In this document: in pieces, positions 42,191 to 53,911 of the stretch | Layout of the letters: each line of letters opens with the position of its first letter | How positions within the stretch are numbered: position 1 is the stretch's first letter | Source of the DNA: Pseudophaeomoniella oleicola | Lineage: Eukaryota; Ascomycota; Eurotiomycetes; Phaeomoniellales; Phaeomoniellaceae | Reading direction: 5' to 3' | Length of the DNA: 64,000 nucleotides | NCBI GenBank assembly: GCA_003868215.1 | Contig: QWDQ01000006.1 | Coordinates: forward strand, 310,001-374,000 | Position numbers and translations under genes: made by a program | The notes under the pieces: generated by a model | Told to the model about the DNA's origin: nothing | What the model saw: only the letters and a program-made list of their open reading frames with translations | Database searches by the model: none

Positions 42191-43835
42191 TTACAGGAAA
42201 TTTATTCCGATGCCTAGTTGAAGTCCTTTTCGACCTTCCTCGCCTTTCCTAACCACCAAAGGTAACGAGAAATTCAGCTCGAAACGTGCCACTGGGTGAG
42301 CGTATACCAGACCGACGCCTGCCGACATGCTGGGTAGGCCGTTCCTGATTTCATTGATGGTCTGGATGACACTGCTTTTGATATCATCGCCGGATTGTGA
42401 TGCCTCTTTCTGCCCGCTCTTCAGAGCTAGCAATCTTCCACCGTTCACAAAGGTTTGGAGTCGTAGTGGCTTATCGGCGCCCACCCTGGGGAGTGGAAAC
42501 AACAGATTTGCACTTCCTGCGGCATAAACATCACCTCCCACGGCATCCTGGCCATCTCGAGGTCCCAAACCCGAAAGACGGAAACCACGAACGTCAGTGG
42601 GGCCTCCAAGCTGGAAGCGGTCGTTGATGCGAGAGGATCCAGGCCCAGATTTATTATCTAACGTCAAAGGATAGAGTAGACCTGCTCTGAATCCGGTTGT
42701 GAAGGTAATTCCGCTGGGTCCCTTCAACCCAGGAATCGGGATGGGTACCGCTGTTTGGCTTTCAACTTCAGACTTCCAGAAGGCGACATCACCCTTCAAA
42801 GGACCCCAACCCGCAACTTCATTCGTAGTCTTTGTCAGATACCCTGATGAAGGCAGAGTTGGGCTATCTCGCTTGTCTTTGACCCAAGTGTGAGAGATGC
42901 TACTCTTAACACTATCACCGGCCTCTTCTCGGACTGTAGGGGATGCATTCGTAGAGAGGCCCGTGACCTGCCGCCACTGGCCAGTATAACCCAATTCATG
43001 AATGCTACCACTGTTAGTCAGCCACCTAAGCTTTGACCAACCACCCCGTATAAACTCTTCGTGACTGGCCCAGGTCTTTTGTGTTGAGCTTTGAAGACCA
43101 CCAAGTTCAAACAGAAAGTCTGGATTGCTGAGAATTGGAGTGGCGAATGCACCTTGGTATGCCGATCGTGTCCGCGTACCAAGTGATGCATTCAAATTCA
43201 GCGACTCGGCTCCTCCGAAAAGATTTCGTACTAGCAGATTCCCGTACGCTGAACCTTCAGTATTCCCAAGATCTGTACCGGTTTTGAGCTCAACTCTTCC
43301 GCGTTCTCGCACAGATAAATAGATGTCAATATCCGTAGGCGTTGAGGAAGGATCAGTTTTGTTAGGTCTGTCGAAGAACAACGATATCGGTTGGTGATAG
43401 ATACCAAACTTGCCGAGGGTATTAGCTTTGATAGAGACTTCGCGAAGTGCTTCCGAGAGAGTAAAAGGTCTTTCTTGGTTCACGGCGAGCAGAGGATTGA
43501 AGATCCTTTCCAAAAACCCGCGCCGAGTGTTTTTGGCACCAAGAACTTGTATCGACGAGATAGTAGCAGGAAGAGTTGAATTTTCGTCAATCTAGTAGAT
43601 GTTCAGCTCATGAATACACGAACAGAGTAACCTACTTACTAGCTCGACAAGCCGCGACTGCGCCATTTGATGCGTCAAATTGGCGCGTTCGTTGAGAGCT
43701 CGTGCCTGTTCCTCCTGTTTCTTAGGATCTACCTTTTGCGACAGCCTCTCGAAGATCTTAAGCACTGTTAGAAGTTTGTGACTTGCATTAGGGACTTTGG
43801 CTTACAGAGTCATCTCCGCCAACCGGAGAAGCCAT
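42191..43835 (-). CDS. SAM50: SAM50/Tob55, outer-membrane beta-barrel assembly protein
   Basis: Predicted 515 residues. Exons 43835-43806 (a 30-base first exon), 43756-43640, 43591-42191; introns of 49 and 48 bp. The spliced N-terminus reads MASPVGGDDS-IFERLSQKVDPK...RLVEL-IDENSTLPATISSIQVLGAKNTRRGFLERIF. This rebuilds the single POTRA-like domain before the barrel. The C-terminal two thirds form a BamA/Omp85 barrel, with the family motif SRINDRFQLGGPTDVRGFR (loop L6, RGF) and an amphipathic end GLQLGIGINFL resembling a beta-signal. It inserts barrel proteins such as porin and Tom40 into the mitochondrial outer membrane. Starts are 437 bp from divergent UBC6. Confidence 0.95.
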
Positions 43836-44272
43836 TGCCGCTTCTTGCTTTGTCTGGGAGAGCACAGGCGAAAGCAATGTCGGTCGAATGGTGGTAGAAA
43901 GTCTAGGTCCAATTGCTTCCTGATTGTATTAGTAGCGAAGCTTCACCTTCACCTTCACCAGACGTGCGGCCGCAGAAACTCCGACGTTCCAGGATAAAGA
44001 AGTTAAAGAGCGGAGTTGGACCCTCAACACCAAGACAAGACATCATATCATCTCATCTCATACCAGGTGGCTTCACCCTCAACAGTTTCGCTCTACTGTC
44101 ATCTCTTCCGTTGGAGCAGTCTTAGTCTGATCTTGATTATTTCAGGTCTTCTCTCCATCCCCCTTCTTGCGCTCTTCCTTATCACTTTGTGCATTTCCCC
44201 TCTGGTTATCCCCAACGTGCGCTCAGCATCAACTCTCACTCAATCACACATCCATCTTCTCTCGCCGACATA
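43836..44272. promoter_or_regulatory. Divergent promoter region, SAM50 / UBC6
   Basis: 437 bp between outward-facing start codons. Pyrimidine-rich toward UBC6. No defined motif claimed. Confidence 0.5.
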
Positions 44273-45112
44273 ATGGCAACCAAACAAGCTACGAAGCGCC
44301 TGACAAGAGAGTATCAAGAGATTCAAAAGAACCCGCCTCCTTACATCGTCGCCCACCCTTCCGAGAACAATATACTAGAGTGGCACTATATCCTCACGGG
44401 ACCTCCCGATACTCCGTATGAAGGCGGTCAATATTGGGGCACGTTGATGTTTCCTGCTGATTATCCCTTTGCTCCTCCAGCGATCCGAATGCACACTCCT
44501 AGCGGACGTTTCCAACCGTCAACCCGGCTTTGCCTTAGTATTAGCGACTTCCACCCCAAACAATGGAACCCCGCTTGGACCGTCTCGACAGCGTTGACTG
44601 GATTGCTTTCATTCATGACGTCAGAAGAGATTACCACAGGCAGTATTGGCAGCAGTGAAGCAGAAAGAAGGTGGCATGCCGCTCGTTCAAGATGGTGGAA
44701 TGCCACAGGAGGTGGATCGAGCACACGGAGAATGCTTGGAGTCCAAGCTGTGCGAACAACACCTGGAAATATCAAAGCAGGTGATGGAGGAGCGAAATTC
44801 CGATCAGAATACCCGGAGCTTGATGAAGAGAACTGGAAGTGGCTGGAGGCGCACCACATCGACCCTGCAACAGGAAAAGCCATGGAATTGTCCGACCCCG
44901 CAGCTGCAGCTTCATGTTCACCAGAAACAGCTGCTCTGAGGAAACGACTCGGCGCTACAAGTGCTACCAAAGTCGGCGCTGTGGTTCACGGCGGTCAAGC
45001 GGCGCGCAATGCAGGACAGGGATGGCTATCGAGAAACAAGATCTATGTTGCCGCAGGCGTCGTCTTCACCTATGTCTTGCTCTCCAGAGTCTTCATAGAG
45101 GGCGATTCCTAG
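44273..45112 (+). CDS. UBC6: Ubc6-type, ER tail-anchored ubiquitin-conjugating enzyme E2
   Basis: Single exon, 279 residues from ATG at 44273 (MATKQATKRLTREYQEIQ, the expected start; the upstream in-frame Met at 44189 lies in leader-like sequence). E2 fold motifs: HYILTGPPDTPYEGGQYWGTL, YPFAPPAIRMHTPSGRF and the catalytic Cys87 in TRLCLSISDFHPKQWNPAW, whose spacing and lack of an HPN Asn are typical of Ubc6/UBE2J enzymes. A charged, low-complexity linker leads to a C-terminal membrane anchor (IYVAAGVVFTYVLLSRVF). Ubc6 acts with Doa10 and Hrd1 ligases in ER-associated degradation. Confidence 0.95.
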   Translation: MATKQATKRLTREYQEIQKNPPPYIVAHPSENNILEWHYILTGPPDTPYEGGQYWGTLMFPADYPFAPPAIRMHTPSGRFQPSTRLCLSISDFHPKQWNPAWTVSTALTGLLSFMTSEEITTGSIGSSEAERRWHAARSRWWNATGGGSSTRRMLGVQAVRTTPGNIKAGDGGAKFRSEYPELDEENWKWLEAHHIDPATGKAMELSDPAAAASCSPETAALRKRLGATSATKVGAVVHGGQAARNAGQGWLSRNKIYVAAGVVFTYVLLSRVFIEGDS

Positions 45113-45736
45113 GCACATCACCTTTACACTTATCACATTTGCATGGTTTCAACTCGCCTGGTTGTCACAGTTGGCTTGGGTTGGGTTGCATCGCATTTCC
45201 CGGAGAAAATGAGCGACGGCGTTTTTTTTCCTTTTTAGGGCGGGCGGTGGTTACCTACTATCATTCCCACATGAGAGAGAGGGAGGGAATTCAGACAACA
45301 TCTCCTCTGTAACCTGGATACATGCGGTCGGTGGCAAGTGTACACGTTTTACTTACACCTTCTGCCGCAGAGTATCTGTCGTCTGTCTAAGATAGACAGC
45401 AACTGGCGTATTGGGAATGGGGGGAGTCTGCCATGGGTGTTTATTCTGGTTGCTTTTTTTTCTTTTTCTAGATACCAATTAACAAAACAAATGATCTGTA
45501 ACATTCATACTCTTTTCACTGCTCGCTTTTCGGTTCTCAAGAGAAACAGTATTCTTCTTAAGATAGTTAGTAGTAGTCATTAGGATAGTTTTGGAATTGA
45601 GATATCGGCGCTAGAATATCCTGTACATATTGGAAAAAAAAAAAAAAAAAAAAAAAAAAAACAAAGAAGAGCGGTAAAAGAGTCTACTATTTATTTTATT
45701 AGGCATTCGGGTCGCCGCCAATTGCCCCTCCCCCTC
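45113..45736. other. Convergent 3' interval, UBC6 / inositol phosphatase, with poly(A) tract
   Basis: 624 bp with both 3' flanks. Contains T-runs and a 28-base A homopolymer (45634-45661). No gene recognised. Confidence 0.5.
45634..45661. repeat. A28 homopolymer
   Basis: Twenty-eight consecutive A on the plus strand. Length may be inexact because homopolymers are error-prone in sequencing. Confidence 0.85.
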
Positions 45737-46723
45737 TCAACTCTCATAGTCCATCCGCCCATCAACAAACGACCAAAACTCCTCCACGATCTCCCTCTGG
45801 CCCTTTCCCCCCGGAGCCCCCCTGACAGCCAAATACTTCCTCCCGTCGACCTCCGCGCTCCAGGTCCCCGGATTGCCATCGACGACGATCCCGCCGGCCT
45901 CGTTGAGGATGACGATCCCCGCGCAGACGTCCCAGGCCCAGCATCCGCCTTCCCAGTACAGGTCGATGGATCCGCAGGCGACGGCGCAGAGGTTGAGGGC
46001 GGCGCTGCCGAGGCTGCGGAGGGAGTGGACCATGGCGCCGCCGTCTTCTTTGGAGCGGGCGAGGGCGGCGAAGGTTTTGGTTTTGGTGGCGTAGTTGGGG
46101 CCGGATCGGTCGCTGCCCCATTCGATGGCGACGAGGGATTCGCTGAGGGTTGTTAAGGGTTCTAAGGGCTCTTTGAGGGGGAGCTGTTGGTGGGTTCCGG
46201 CTCTCAGGTCTTTCAGGTATGATCCATGGCCTTTGAGACCAGTGTACATTTGCTGTGTGAAGGGGTTGAAAACCACGCCGACTACGGGTTCTTTGTTGAT
46301 AGCGAAACCGAGGGATATGGATACGTAGGGATATCGGTGGACGAAGTTTGTGGTACCGTCAATTGGATCAACGATGAAGGTTGGAGACGCGGTCAACTTC
46401 ATTCCTGGTTTATATGTCTCTTCTCCCAGAAACTTGAAGGTTGGATACTTGGACATGAGGGTCGTCGAGACCATCTTCTCGACCGCCTGGTCGGTTTCCG
46501 TAACCAGGTCGGCGGCTACATAGCCAGGAGAGTTAGTTGTATACCCATGAAGCAAAGGCTTCGGTCATCCGGGACCGAGAGACGAACAGTTCTTTTTAGA
46601 GCCTGCACCCTCAACCACCGGTTTGGCTCCCGTGATCATTTCCCCTGCCCGCTTGGCGACCTCAATGAGCACATTTTGTATCTCGACCAGGAGTCCTTGG
46701 TCGGAGTTATCGTCACCTGCCAT
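45737..46723 (-). CDS. Inositol monophosphatase family enzyme
   Basis: Predicted 304 residues. Exons 46723-46588 and 46515-45737. The 72-bp intron has a weak donor (GTTCGT) and acceptor TATGTAG, but the junction gives SKKNS-ADLVTETDQAVE, exactly the metal-site environment the family requires. Motifs: GEETY, the first metal site; DPIDGTTNFVH, the signature; and WAWDVCAGIVILNEAGG, the second signature. The enzyme would hydrolyse inositol monophosphate to myo-inositol with Mg2+, in the cytosol. Related members act on other sugar phosphates (for example quinate-pathway proteins of filamentous fungi), and lithium sensitivity cannot be judged. Starts are 835 bp from the divergent UPF0303 gene. Confidence 0.92.
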
Positions 46724-47558
46724 GGTCCCACAGTGCAGAGCGCCAGTGCTTGGTGCAAGCTCTGTTTTCTTTTATTCTTATATATATATATATGTCGAGG
46801 GTCCGACCGATCGATCACGCTTCTATAAAAGTATCCTCGATAGATGGAACGCTAGTTTTATCGGATTTCAGAACTAAGAAAGGAAACGGCAGACTTTGCG
46901 AGAAGAGAAAGAAGGCCGTAGCGTTGGATGCAAGCACCTATCGTAGTGCCGTAGATGTCCCGAATCTCATGGAAACAATGACGGTGTTTCATCCGCGGGG
47001 AGCTGATCATTATACAGTAATTATAATACCTTAGGCACTACGTGGTATGGCGGGGTGGGAACATCATGTGGGTGACTTAGCTTGCCCCACGTTACGATAC
47101 AGCACAGTATAATACATCACAATAGAATACTTGCTTGCTTGCTCATAGGTAAGATAACAGCGAGCAATAGAGCAGTATTCTTTGCCTGCTGTTGGTATCA
47201 ATAGTTGCTTTCCATAACTACCAAACAGAATTGATCCATGTCGACAGATTGACTGACATCTTCAAGGCGCGTTGTGGCTGTATAACTCCGTAGCTTTGAA
47301 ATCAATTGGGGAGGGGCATCTATTATAGGTGGGTCGTCGTACCATTTGTTACATTGAGAATTACGTGCTGCCGAGGGGGGGAATAGGGAGATGTTACTTA
47401 TCACGCGCTGTTCTTCCCCAGAGCTGATCTTGATTCTTTCTTTGTCAAACTCATAACTCTTGGAATATACCTACATTTCGTCTAGTTGTCATCCTCTGTC
47501 TCTGTACTGGAGTGAATTCGTCACCCTGTTAGTATCAATAGGCCACGGAACCGGCAAC
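46724..47558. promoter_or_regulatory. Divergent promoter region, inositol phosphatase / UPF0303 gene
   Basis: 835 bp between outward-facing starts. Contains a TA run near 46780-46792 just upstream of the phosphatase start. Nothing else recognised. Confidence 0.45.
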
Positions 47559-48125
47559 ATGTCGAGCAAGCCTTTGCAAACCCCGTCAAAAGATGTATAT
47601 AATACTATTGTCCCCGTACCTGTCTCGACTGCGCTGACTTGACCGTAGTTCAACGAGATCACTAAAAAGGATCTGTCCTTGACACTTCCACACTTTACCG
47701 CCGACGATGCTTTCAACATTGGCGTAGCCTTGCGCGCGCGAGTGCGAGCCATTTCCACCCAACCTGCAGTTATCAACATAGCTCTGGCCAACACCCAACA
47801 GCTCCTGTTCCATGCCGCGTCTCGCTCTGGGGTTCAACCGGATAACGATCTTTGGGTGCTGCGGAAGAGAAGGACAGTCCTGAGGTGGCTTTCCAGCACC
47901 TGGGCCCTGGGTAACAAGTATTCAGGCGACGAGGCTGCGTTTGCAAAGAAATTCATCCTCGGCAATTCGGCAGGTGATTATGCCATTCACGGAGGAGGTT
48001 TTCCCGTTCGGGTCAAGGGTGTGGAAGGTGTCGTGGCGGTCATTGTTGTCAGCGGCCTTGCCCAACATGAGGATCACCAGGTCATCATCGAAACGTTGGA
48101 GGAGTACCTAGCTTCACTATCGTGA
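47559..48125 (+). CDS. UPF0303 / DUF336 (GlcG-HbpS-like) protein
   Basis: Predicted 170 residues. Exons 47559-47594 and 47649-48125; the 54-bp intron has donor GTATAT, branch GCTGAC/TTGAC and acceptor TAG, joining MSSKPLQTPSKD to FNEITKKDLSLTLPHF. Recognisable features: FTADDAFNIGVALRARV, a middle KKFILGNSAGDYAIHGGGFPVRVKG, and VVAVIVVSGLAQHEDHQVIIETLEEYL. These match the small PF03928 heme-binding-like fold and the UPF0303 subgroup. Biochemical function in fungi is not established; bacterial relatives include heme-degrading or heme-sensing proteins. No targeting sequence seen. Confidence 0.83.
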
Positions 48126-48243
48126 TTGGAGCCGGCCGTTTCACGACATTGAACTGGTGCTGGTGGTCGCTGTGCTTGGGATGCGATATCCCTGCGGCCA
48201 TGTAAATTTGGTTCAGACCGCTGCTCGGTAGTTTGCTCTCGCC

Positions 48244-50008
48244 TCAATCAGGGGACTGATTTGCTCCCACCAATCCGTAGATTATACTCATCGCCCTTTT
48301 TATAGATCTCATACTGGGTCTGTTGCCTAGAACTCCGTATGTTTCGAGCCTGGAAGCCATCATCTCTGACAAGCGGGGCATGTCTGCAAGTTCATTGATC
48401 AGACCGTCGACCTCCGCGTCTAGAGGTGATTTCAGGGATGTTGGAAGTGCCGTGCAGACTTGCCCCAAGATCCGCAAAGAATATAACTCGGCTTGGATAT
48501 TGGCTTCAATGTGTATCGCATCCAGTGTCAGTACGTTGTCCACGTACCCATTGGCAATGAATTCCACCATCCATTCCTGGTCGGGTAACGGTTTCTCCAT
48601 TTCCATCATGCCATTACACATCTCCAAGACGCCGAGAGCTTTCCATAAAAGCCTTGTATCAGCCAATGTCCCATTCAGAGTAGTTTTGACTGTCAAGATA
48701 CGCCGTCTGAGCTTTTTCATTGCATCTAAAACAGACATATGATCGTAGAAATGTCGAGGCTTTGCTGCAATTCGCCCTCCAGAACGGATGTATTCGTCTG
48801 CTGTGGTGTATGTCTGCGTGTGACCCATTGATAAATTGAGCAGCGAATATGCTAATGTACGTATCCCTACACCGAAATTCCAAGAAGAGTACCGCATATG
48901 ATTCTCAACAATGATCGGCAAGTAGATATGCAACGTGGGGGAATTTTTGGAGCCTCCTAGCGGTTGCTGGAACTGATAGTAGAGCTCCGAGACTCGGGTA
49001 TCTAATGGCACAAGTAGCTCGGTATTGGGGGTCTTGCCGTCGAGTCTGTACTCTTTTCTGAAGTTTTCCAGTTCCAATTGCCGTCTAGAACTAATCTGGA
49101 TTTGCTGTGCCCTGTTCTTGACGCTGTTGAAGGATATAGATGGATCTTGTGACCGTTCAAATGCAAGTCTTGTAAGGCTAGGAAGACCAAGCTGCTTTGC
49201 GATCTTCTGGGGTCGCCATCTCTGCCCAGTGATCTTCTGATCGTTCTCGTCTTCTCCTTGGATCACAATCAAAGACCCCAGGAGAACAATAGAAGCATCC
49301 TTTCCCAATTCATACGCCAACAGGTCTGAGTCATTCGAAAGTATGGCGGCTCCAGTGCGACGAGCATGGGCAGCACAGAACACGTCAGCCTCATCCGAAA
49401 CGAGATGGACCATTGACCTCAAAGACGGTGTGAGGTCTTCTCGTCGTAGATCCTCCACTACTGCAGGAACCATGAAAGGTGGCTCTGGAAGAACAACAGA
49501 TTGACTAAGAAGGGGTGCCGATAGTGCAAGTACCCAGAGCGACTCTCTTTGTGCTTGTGTGTATGCCGGCCTATTGAACGACTGTGGGCAGACCTTGCAG
49601 AAAGACTCTAGGCGCTCTCTTGAACGTTCCATGCGAAGGAGACGTGTCGAGCGCTTGCTCTCCGGGAGAAGTCCATCAAAATAAATTCCTTCGCTAATTG
49701 TTGGTCAGCAAAATGGCAAGATCGACAATCAGCTTCGACCAGACATACATTTCTACACCACGATCTTGAAAAGCTAGTAACAAAGACCTTGTCGTCGCGC
49801 ATATATCTGCGTAGGAAGGCTGAGCGTCGAGAATATTCAATTTACGGGGTCTCGTAGCTAGCAGGCGATGATACACAAAGTATACCAGGCCAGGTCCATC
49901 AATGACAAGCTTGGAGATCCGGTCTGAGTGGTCATGGCCATGGTGAGAACCGAGATAGATAATCTCCCGGTACGGTTCGAGATCCTTTGATAACTTAGGT
50001 ATTCCCAT
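48244..50008 (-). CDS. Asteroid/XPG-like nuclease-fold protein
   Basis: Predicted 569 residues. Exons 50008-49749 and 49693-48244; the 55-bp intron (donor GTATGT, branch TGCTGAC, acceptor TTAG) joins QDRGVEI to EGIYFDGLLPESKR. Start MGIPKLSKDLEPY is the XPG-type N-terminus; a further in-frame Met lies at 50044. The N domain has LVIDGPGLVYFVYHRLL. The internal XPG core reads HLVSDEADVFCAAHARRTGAAILSNDSDLLAY, the DEAD...SNDSD arrangement of Asteroid proteins. The helical C-terminal half is not recognisable beyond the family. Asteroid proteins resemble FEN1/XPG nucleases but activity is largely unproven; acidic residues are present here. Confidence 0.82.
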
Positions 50009-50328
50009 TGGCTGGTGCGACCAGTTCTGGTGGTTCGAGTTCATCGAAACTTCGGGATTATCTGAAGTTTTATTCCTAAATCCACAGGGTCACACACACA
50101 TACACATCTTAGCCGAATATGATGAAAATGGCGTATACGAACTACTTCCATTATATATGACAAAGATCAGCATAATGAAGATCGTAAAGATGGCATTGCT
50201 CGTAATCTAATGAAACTTTCTACGTACTCCCCAGCATAATACGCTTGCGCCAATGTTTGCATTCAAACCGCATCACTGTCACCGTAATATGCCTTCCTTG
50301 GATCACGCTTCCCATATGCGCATGCAGA
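50009..50328. other. Short interval between Asteroid-like start and NIC96 stop
   Basis: 320 bp, tandem minus-strand arrangement, so it holds the Asteroid-like promoter and NIC96 terminator region. Confidence 0.5.
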
Positions 50329-53300
50329 TCAGTACACGCCGACCTCTCCAGATATGCGAGCCAGCATCTCATTGACCCTGGGGGCCAATCGAAATTTTAT
50401 CAAACCGGAGAAGTCAACCAGATCAGAAGCCATATTAGCTAACTGCAACTTGACATTGTTTCTTTCAGCCGTTTCGTACTTGGCTTGCAGTAATTGCTCC
50501 CGCTCTTTAGCAATGCAAGTAATGCTCCAGACGACCAAAGACCCGGTTGTCCTAGCCAAGAGCTGAGGAAGTACTGCAAAATTTGATACGGCCGTTCTTA
50601 TGGTAGCCTTGTTACCACCAGCTAGGAGAGGTAAAATACCCATAGCATTGATCTTGTCAAGTGCATCCATGTATTTTCCAGAAAGAATGAGATATCTGGC
50701 CTCCATCATATGCATGAGTGTGCCACATATCTGTCGGTTCACTGGTCGAATACGGTTGTAATATGCGGCGTTGGCATTGTACAGGCCCAAAATGTTCTGA
50801 GCCAACTGATAGGTATTCTCGGCGTGGGTAAGAGAAAGGCTAGAGTTAGGTTGAGCTTCCCCTGCTTCTAGGTCTTTCCTAGGTTTCAAAGGTTGCAGGT
50901 TGGGAGGTGTCTCATCAAGATCAATCGTAACGACTTCCGCAAGAGCACGGCTGATCACTTCAGCAACATTGTCGAAATCCTCCGAAAGATGATATAGCAA
51001 CGCAGCATCTGCAACTTGTCCTCTCTCGTCAGCAATTTGAGCAGCTTGCCGCGTTACTGCTTGCAAGAAGTCCTGGCGATTGTCAATTTTGATCAGCTTC
51101 GATCTCTGCTCGATCGCACCACTGATCCGAGTACCATCAGAACGAATGTCACCGAGGAGCTTGGCAAATTCACGAGTTTCCAGACACAGTTGGCGAAGAC
51201 TCTCATGGCAATAAGCTGTGTAAGATTCTCCAAGCCCCGGGATATCGGAATTGAGGCAGAGTATGGAGAGATAATCTGCTGCAGCCTCACAATTTGCCGT
51301 TCTCCATGCGGACGTGTAAAAGGCAATAAGAGGCACAAGATTGATCTGAGGGAGACCTTTGGTGGTTGTCGTGACTGTAAAAGGTTAGCTAAGTCATTGG
51401 ATCTTGGTGACAAACTTACGTAATTCATTGCCTGCCACTGCGAAATCCGAGACACGCAATAGACCGTAGTAATCAAGAGCAATTGCGAAATGGACCGCGC
51501 TGACAGGGAGATATGAGTGTAGAAATTGTACCGCATGTTCGTATAGGCCAGCCAATATCTGCATAAGAAAGTATGTTGCGAAGCCTCCAGTGCCTTCAGA
51601 GCCCTTCTGAAAGTGTCTCTGGCCGATTTCACGGACGGTTTCGCATATTTGCTCTAGGCCGAAGATATCTCCCGCCACTTCCTCAGTGCGATCAAGTTCG
51701 CGGGCCAAACTGAATTGAAGCCAGATCCAATCTTCGACACCTTGAGGAATGCCTTCGATCTTTCTGTTTCTGAGATCACAGCGCCCAACAATGGCATAGC
51801 AAGCCAGACGGTAGGGGTCCACTGAATTATCAGGGGCGATTCTTAGTCGCTGCTGGTATTCGCCGTTGATCATTTCCTGGAGCTTGCGATTCAGTCGTCT
51901 ATCGGGTGAGTTGGCGTAAGCAGTTAGGTAAGCTACGAAGCGTTTGTCTGTCGATTGGAAAGCAGGGTCGCTGTTGACATACTCAGCAGCCTCCTTGATG
52001 AAGCCACATCTGAGTAGGAAGAATATGAGGATCCAGCAATAGTCACCCTCGTCACCCATCTGCTGTAACTCTGCACCATCCGGCGCAAGGTCTTTTCGTG
52101 CGGATCGCACACGGATGTACGCACGAATCTTGTTTGTGACAGTAGGCCTACCCCCTAGTTGAGCTTCTCGGGGATTTTTCTCTACCAAGGCTTCTACCTC
52201 TCGGTAGAAGGCCTTCTCAAGATAGGAACGTGAGCCATCCAAAATCTGCTTCCTGAGCTTCACTGCTCGAGGGGAGTTGCTCTGCTCGTCTAAATACGCA
52301 GACGCGAATTGACGCTCCGAGGGAGGGTCGGAGGTTTCCTTGACGACCTCTACCAATGCCTGGTAAGCCTGTACCAGTTGCCCGGGAGTGTCACCACCGG
52401 CGTTCTCTTCCACGTGGGCGAATTCTTGCAGAAGAGGATAAGGCTTCTCTTGCAGTCTCGCAGCGTTGAGGCTTTGCACTCTGTCAGCGAAAAAGCCTTC
52501 CTTATCCCAAGTTGACCGATCATTCAGGCGTGTAGTGGTGACATTAGATGCCGTATCGTCTGCGAAAAACTTGGTTGTGCTTGCGTCCAAGCCTGGATTG
52601 CCGATGATAGATTTCTCCATCCCACTTCTTCCAAAGACACTTCGCGTGGAGCCCCTTGCCGATTCAGCGAAGAGATTTTTCGCTCTTCTTGACGTTCGGC
52701 CAAAGCTACCTCCCTTCGGCAGATCTTGGGCAATGCCGCCATTTGGGTCTTTCGGCGCCAGCCCAAAATGTTCCATAATCCTTTGTCGCTGCTCGTCAAA
52801 GTTGATTGCTAGATGTTCTTCAAGGAAGGAATCGAATTCGCGCTGCACACGTTCCATACTCTCTTTGATCATGGCATCCCTGCCTCTCTGCTGTAAGCCT
52901 CGGAGATACTTCTCGTTATCCGGATCGAATGCCTCGACTGGCTTGTCGATCACTGTTGGTTCTCTCTCGATAGTCTCAAAATCTTTTAATGCTTTCCCAG
53001 GGGAGATACCAGAAGCTGCCAACAAATAGTGAGCCTTGCTGTCTGCACCATTGACTGGAGTACCTCTCCCGCTTCGGGCCCCTATCTCCTGAGCCCTTCT
53101 TGTAATATCATCTAGTCCCAAATGGAGACCAGGTATCTGACCGAGTCGACCAGATTGGGTGTTGCTATCTGATGGGTGTGCTCGCTTGCGCCCGCGCTCA
53201 AGAAGACTGTTGAAGTATGCAGGTTCTCGGGTAGATTGCGACAGAGGGTTCTGGGTACTCTGACTTTGACCGAGAGTTGAAGCTGCACCGGTTGCACCGC

Positions 53301-53598
53301 CAAATACGGAGCCTCCTGCAACCGGCTGTGATGCATTTTGGCCCAGAAAGCCACCACTGGGAGCGGTCGAAGTGGCGCCAAATAGCGAGTTGCCCTGGGA
53401 GGGAGCTTGCGATGTAGAAGCACCCAGTCCCCCAAACAAACTGCCAGCCGCTGGCGTCGGCGTGCTAGATGGTGAAACTGAAGCGGATGTGTCGAAAAGT
53501 CCTCCTCTCCTCTTAGAAGGTTGATCTGTTGAAGTCCCTGCGCCCAAATTGCCAAACAAGCTGGCGCCGCTCGCAGGCTGCGAAGCTTGACCAAACAT
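50329..53598 (-). CDS. NIC96: Nucleoporin Nic96 (Nup93 family)
   Basis: Predicted 1074 residues. Exons 53598-51420 and 51374-50329; the 45-bp intron joins AVAGNEL to LTTTTKGLPQINLVPLIAFYTS in frame. The N-terminus (MFGQASQPASGASLFGNLG) carries several FG motifs (SLFGGLG, SLFGATS, SVFGGATG), then a linker and the helical Nic96 domain. Conserved stretches: EGFFADRVQSLNAARLQEKPYPLLQEF, GDYCWILIFFLLRCGFIKEAAEYV, EDWIWLQFSLARE. Nic96 is a scaffold of the inner ring of the nuclear pore complex and anchors the Nsp1-Nup57-Nup49 type complex. The frame continues upstream to 53799, but MFGQASQ is the natural start. It shares a 313-bp divergent promoter with COX16. Confidence 0.94.
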
Positions 53599-53911
53599 TC
53601 TCAATCTATAACACAACGAAACGCCAGAAGAAGCGAGGTTGAACTCGTCAAGGTAGGCAGTAAGCCAAAGTTGAGAATAACTTGACGAACGTGTCTGACC
53701 TAAAACAAAAAGTTTCGTGTTTACAAGCAGCAGAACGCGGTAAACTTCAGCTGCTCTCCCGCAATGTTCATTGGCAGCTCTTCCGCAACTCCAACTCAAT
53801 TTCTAGGGATCTTCTCTCATAAACTTCAACCACTCGATTTCGACTCTCCTACAATATCCCGTTTATTTACGGAAGGACAAATCGAAAAGAGATCCTGCGC
53901 CAACCAGCAAT
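53599..53911. promoter_or_regulatory. Divergent promoter region, NIC96 / COX16
   Basis: Only 313 bp separate the two start codons, so core promoters of both genes must share it. Confidence 0.5.
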
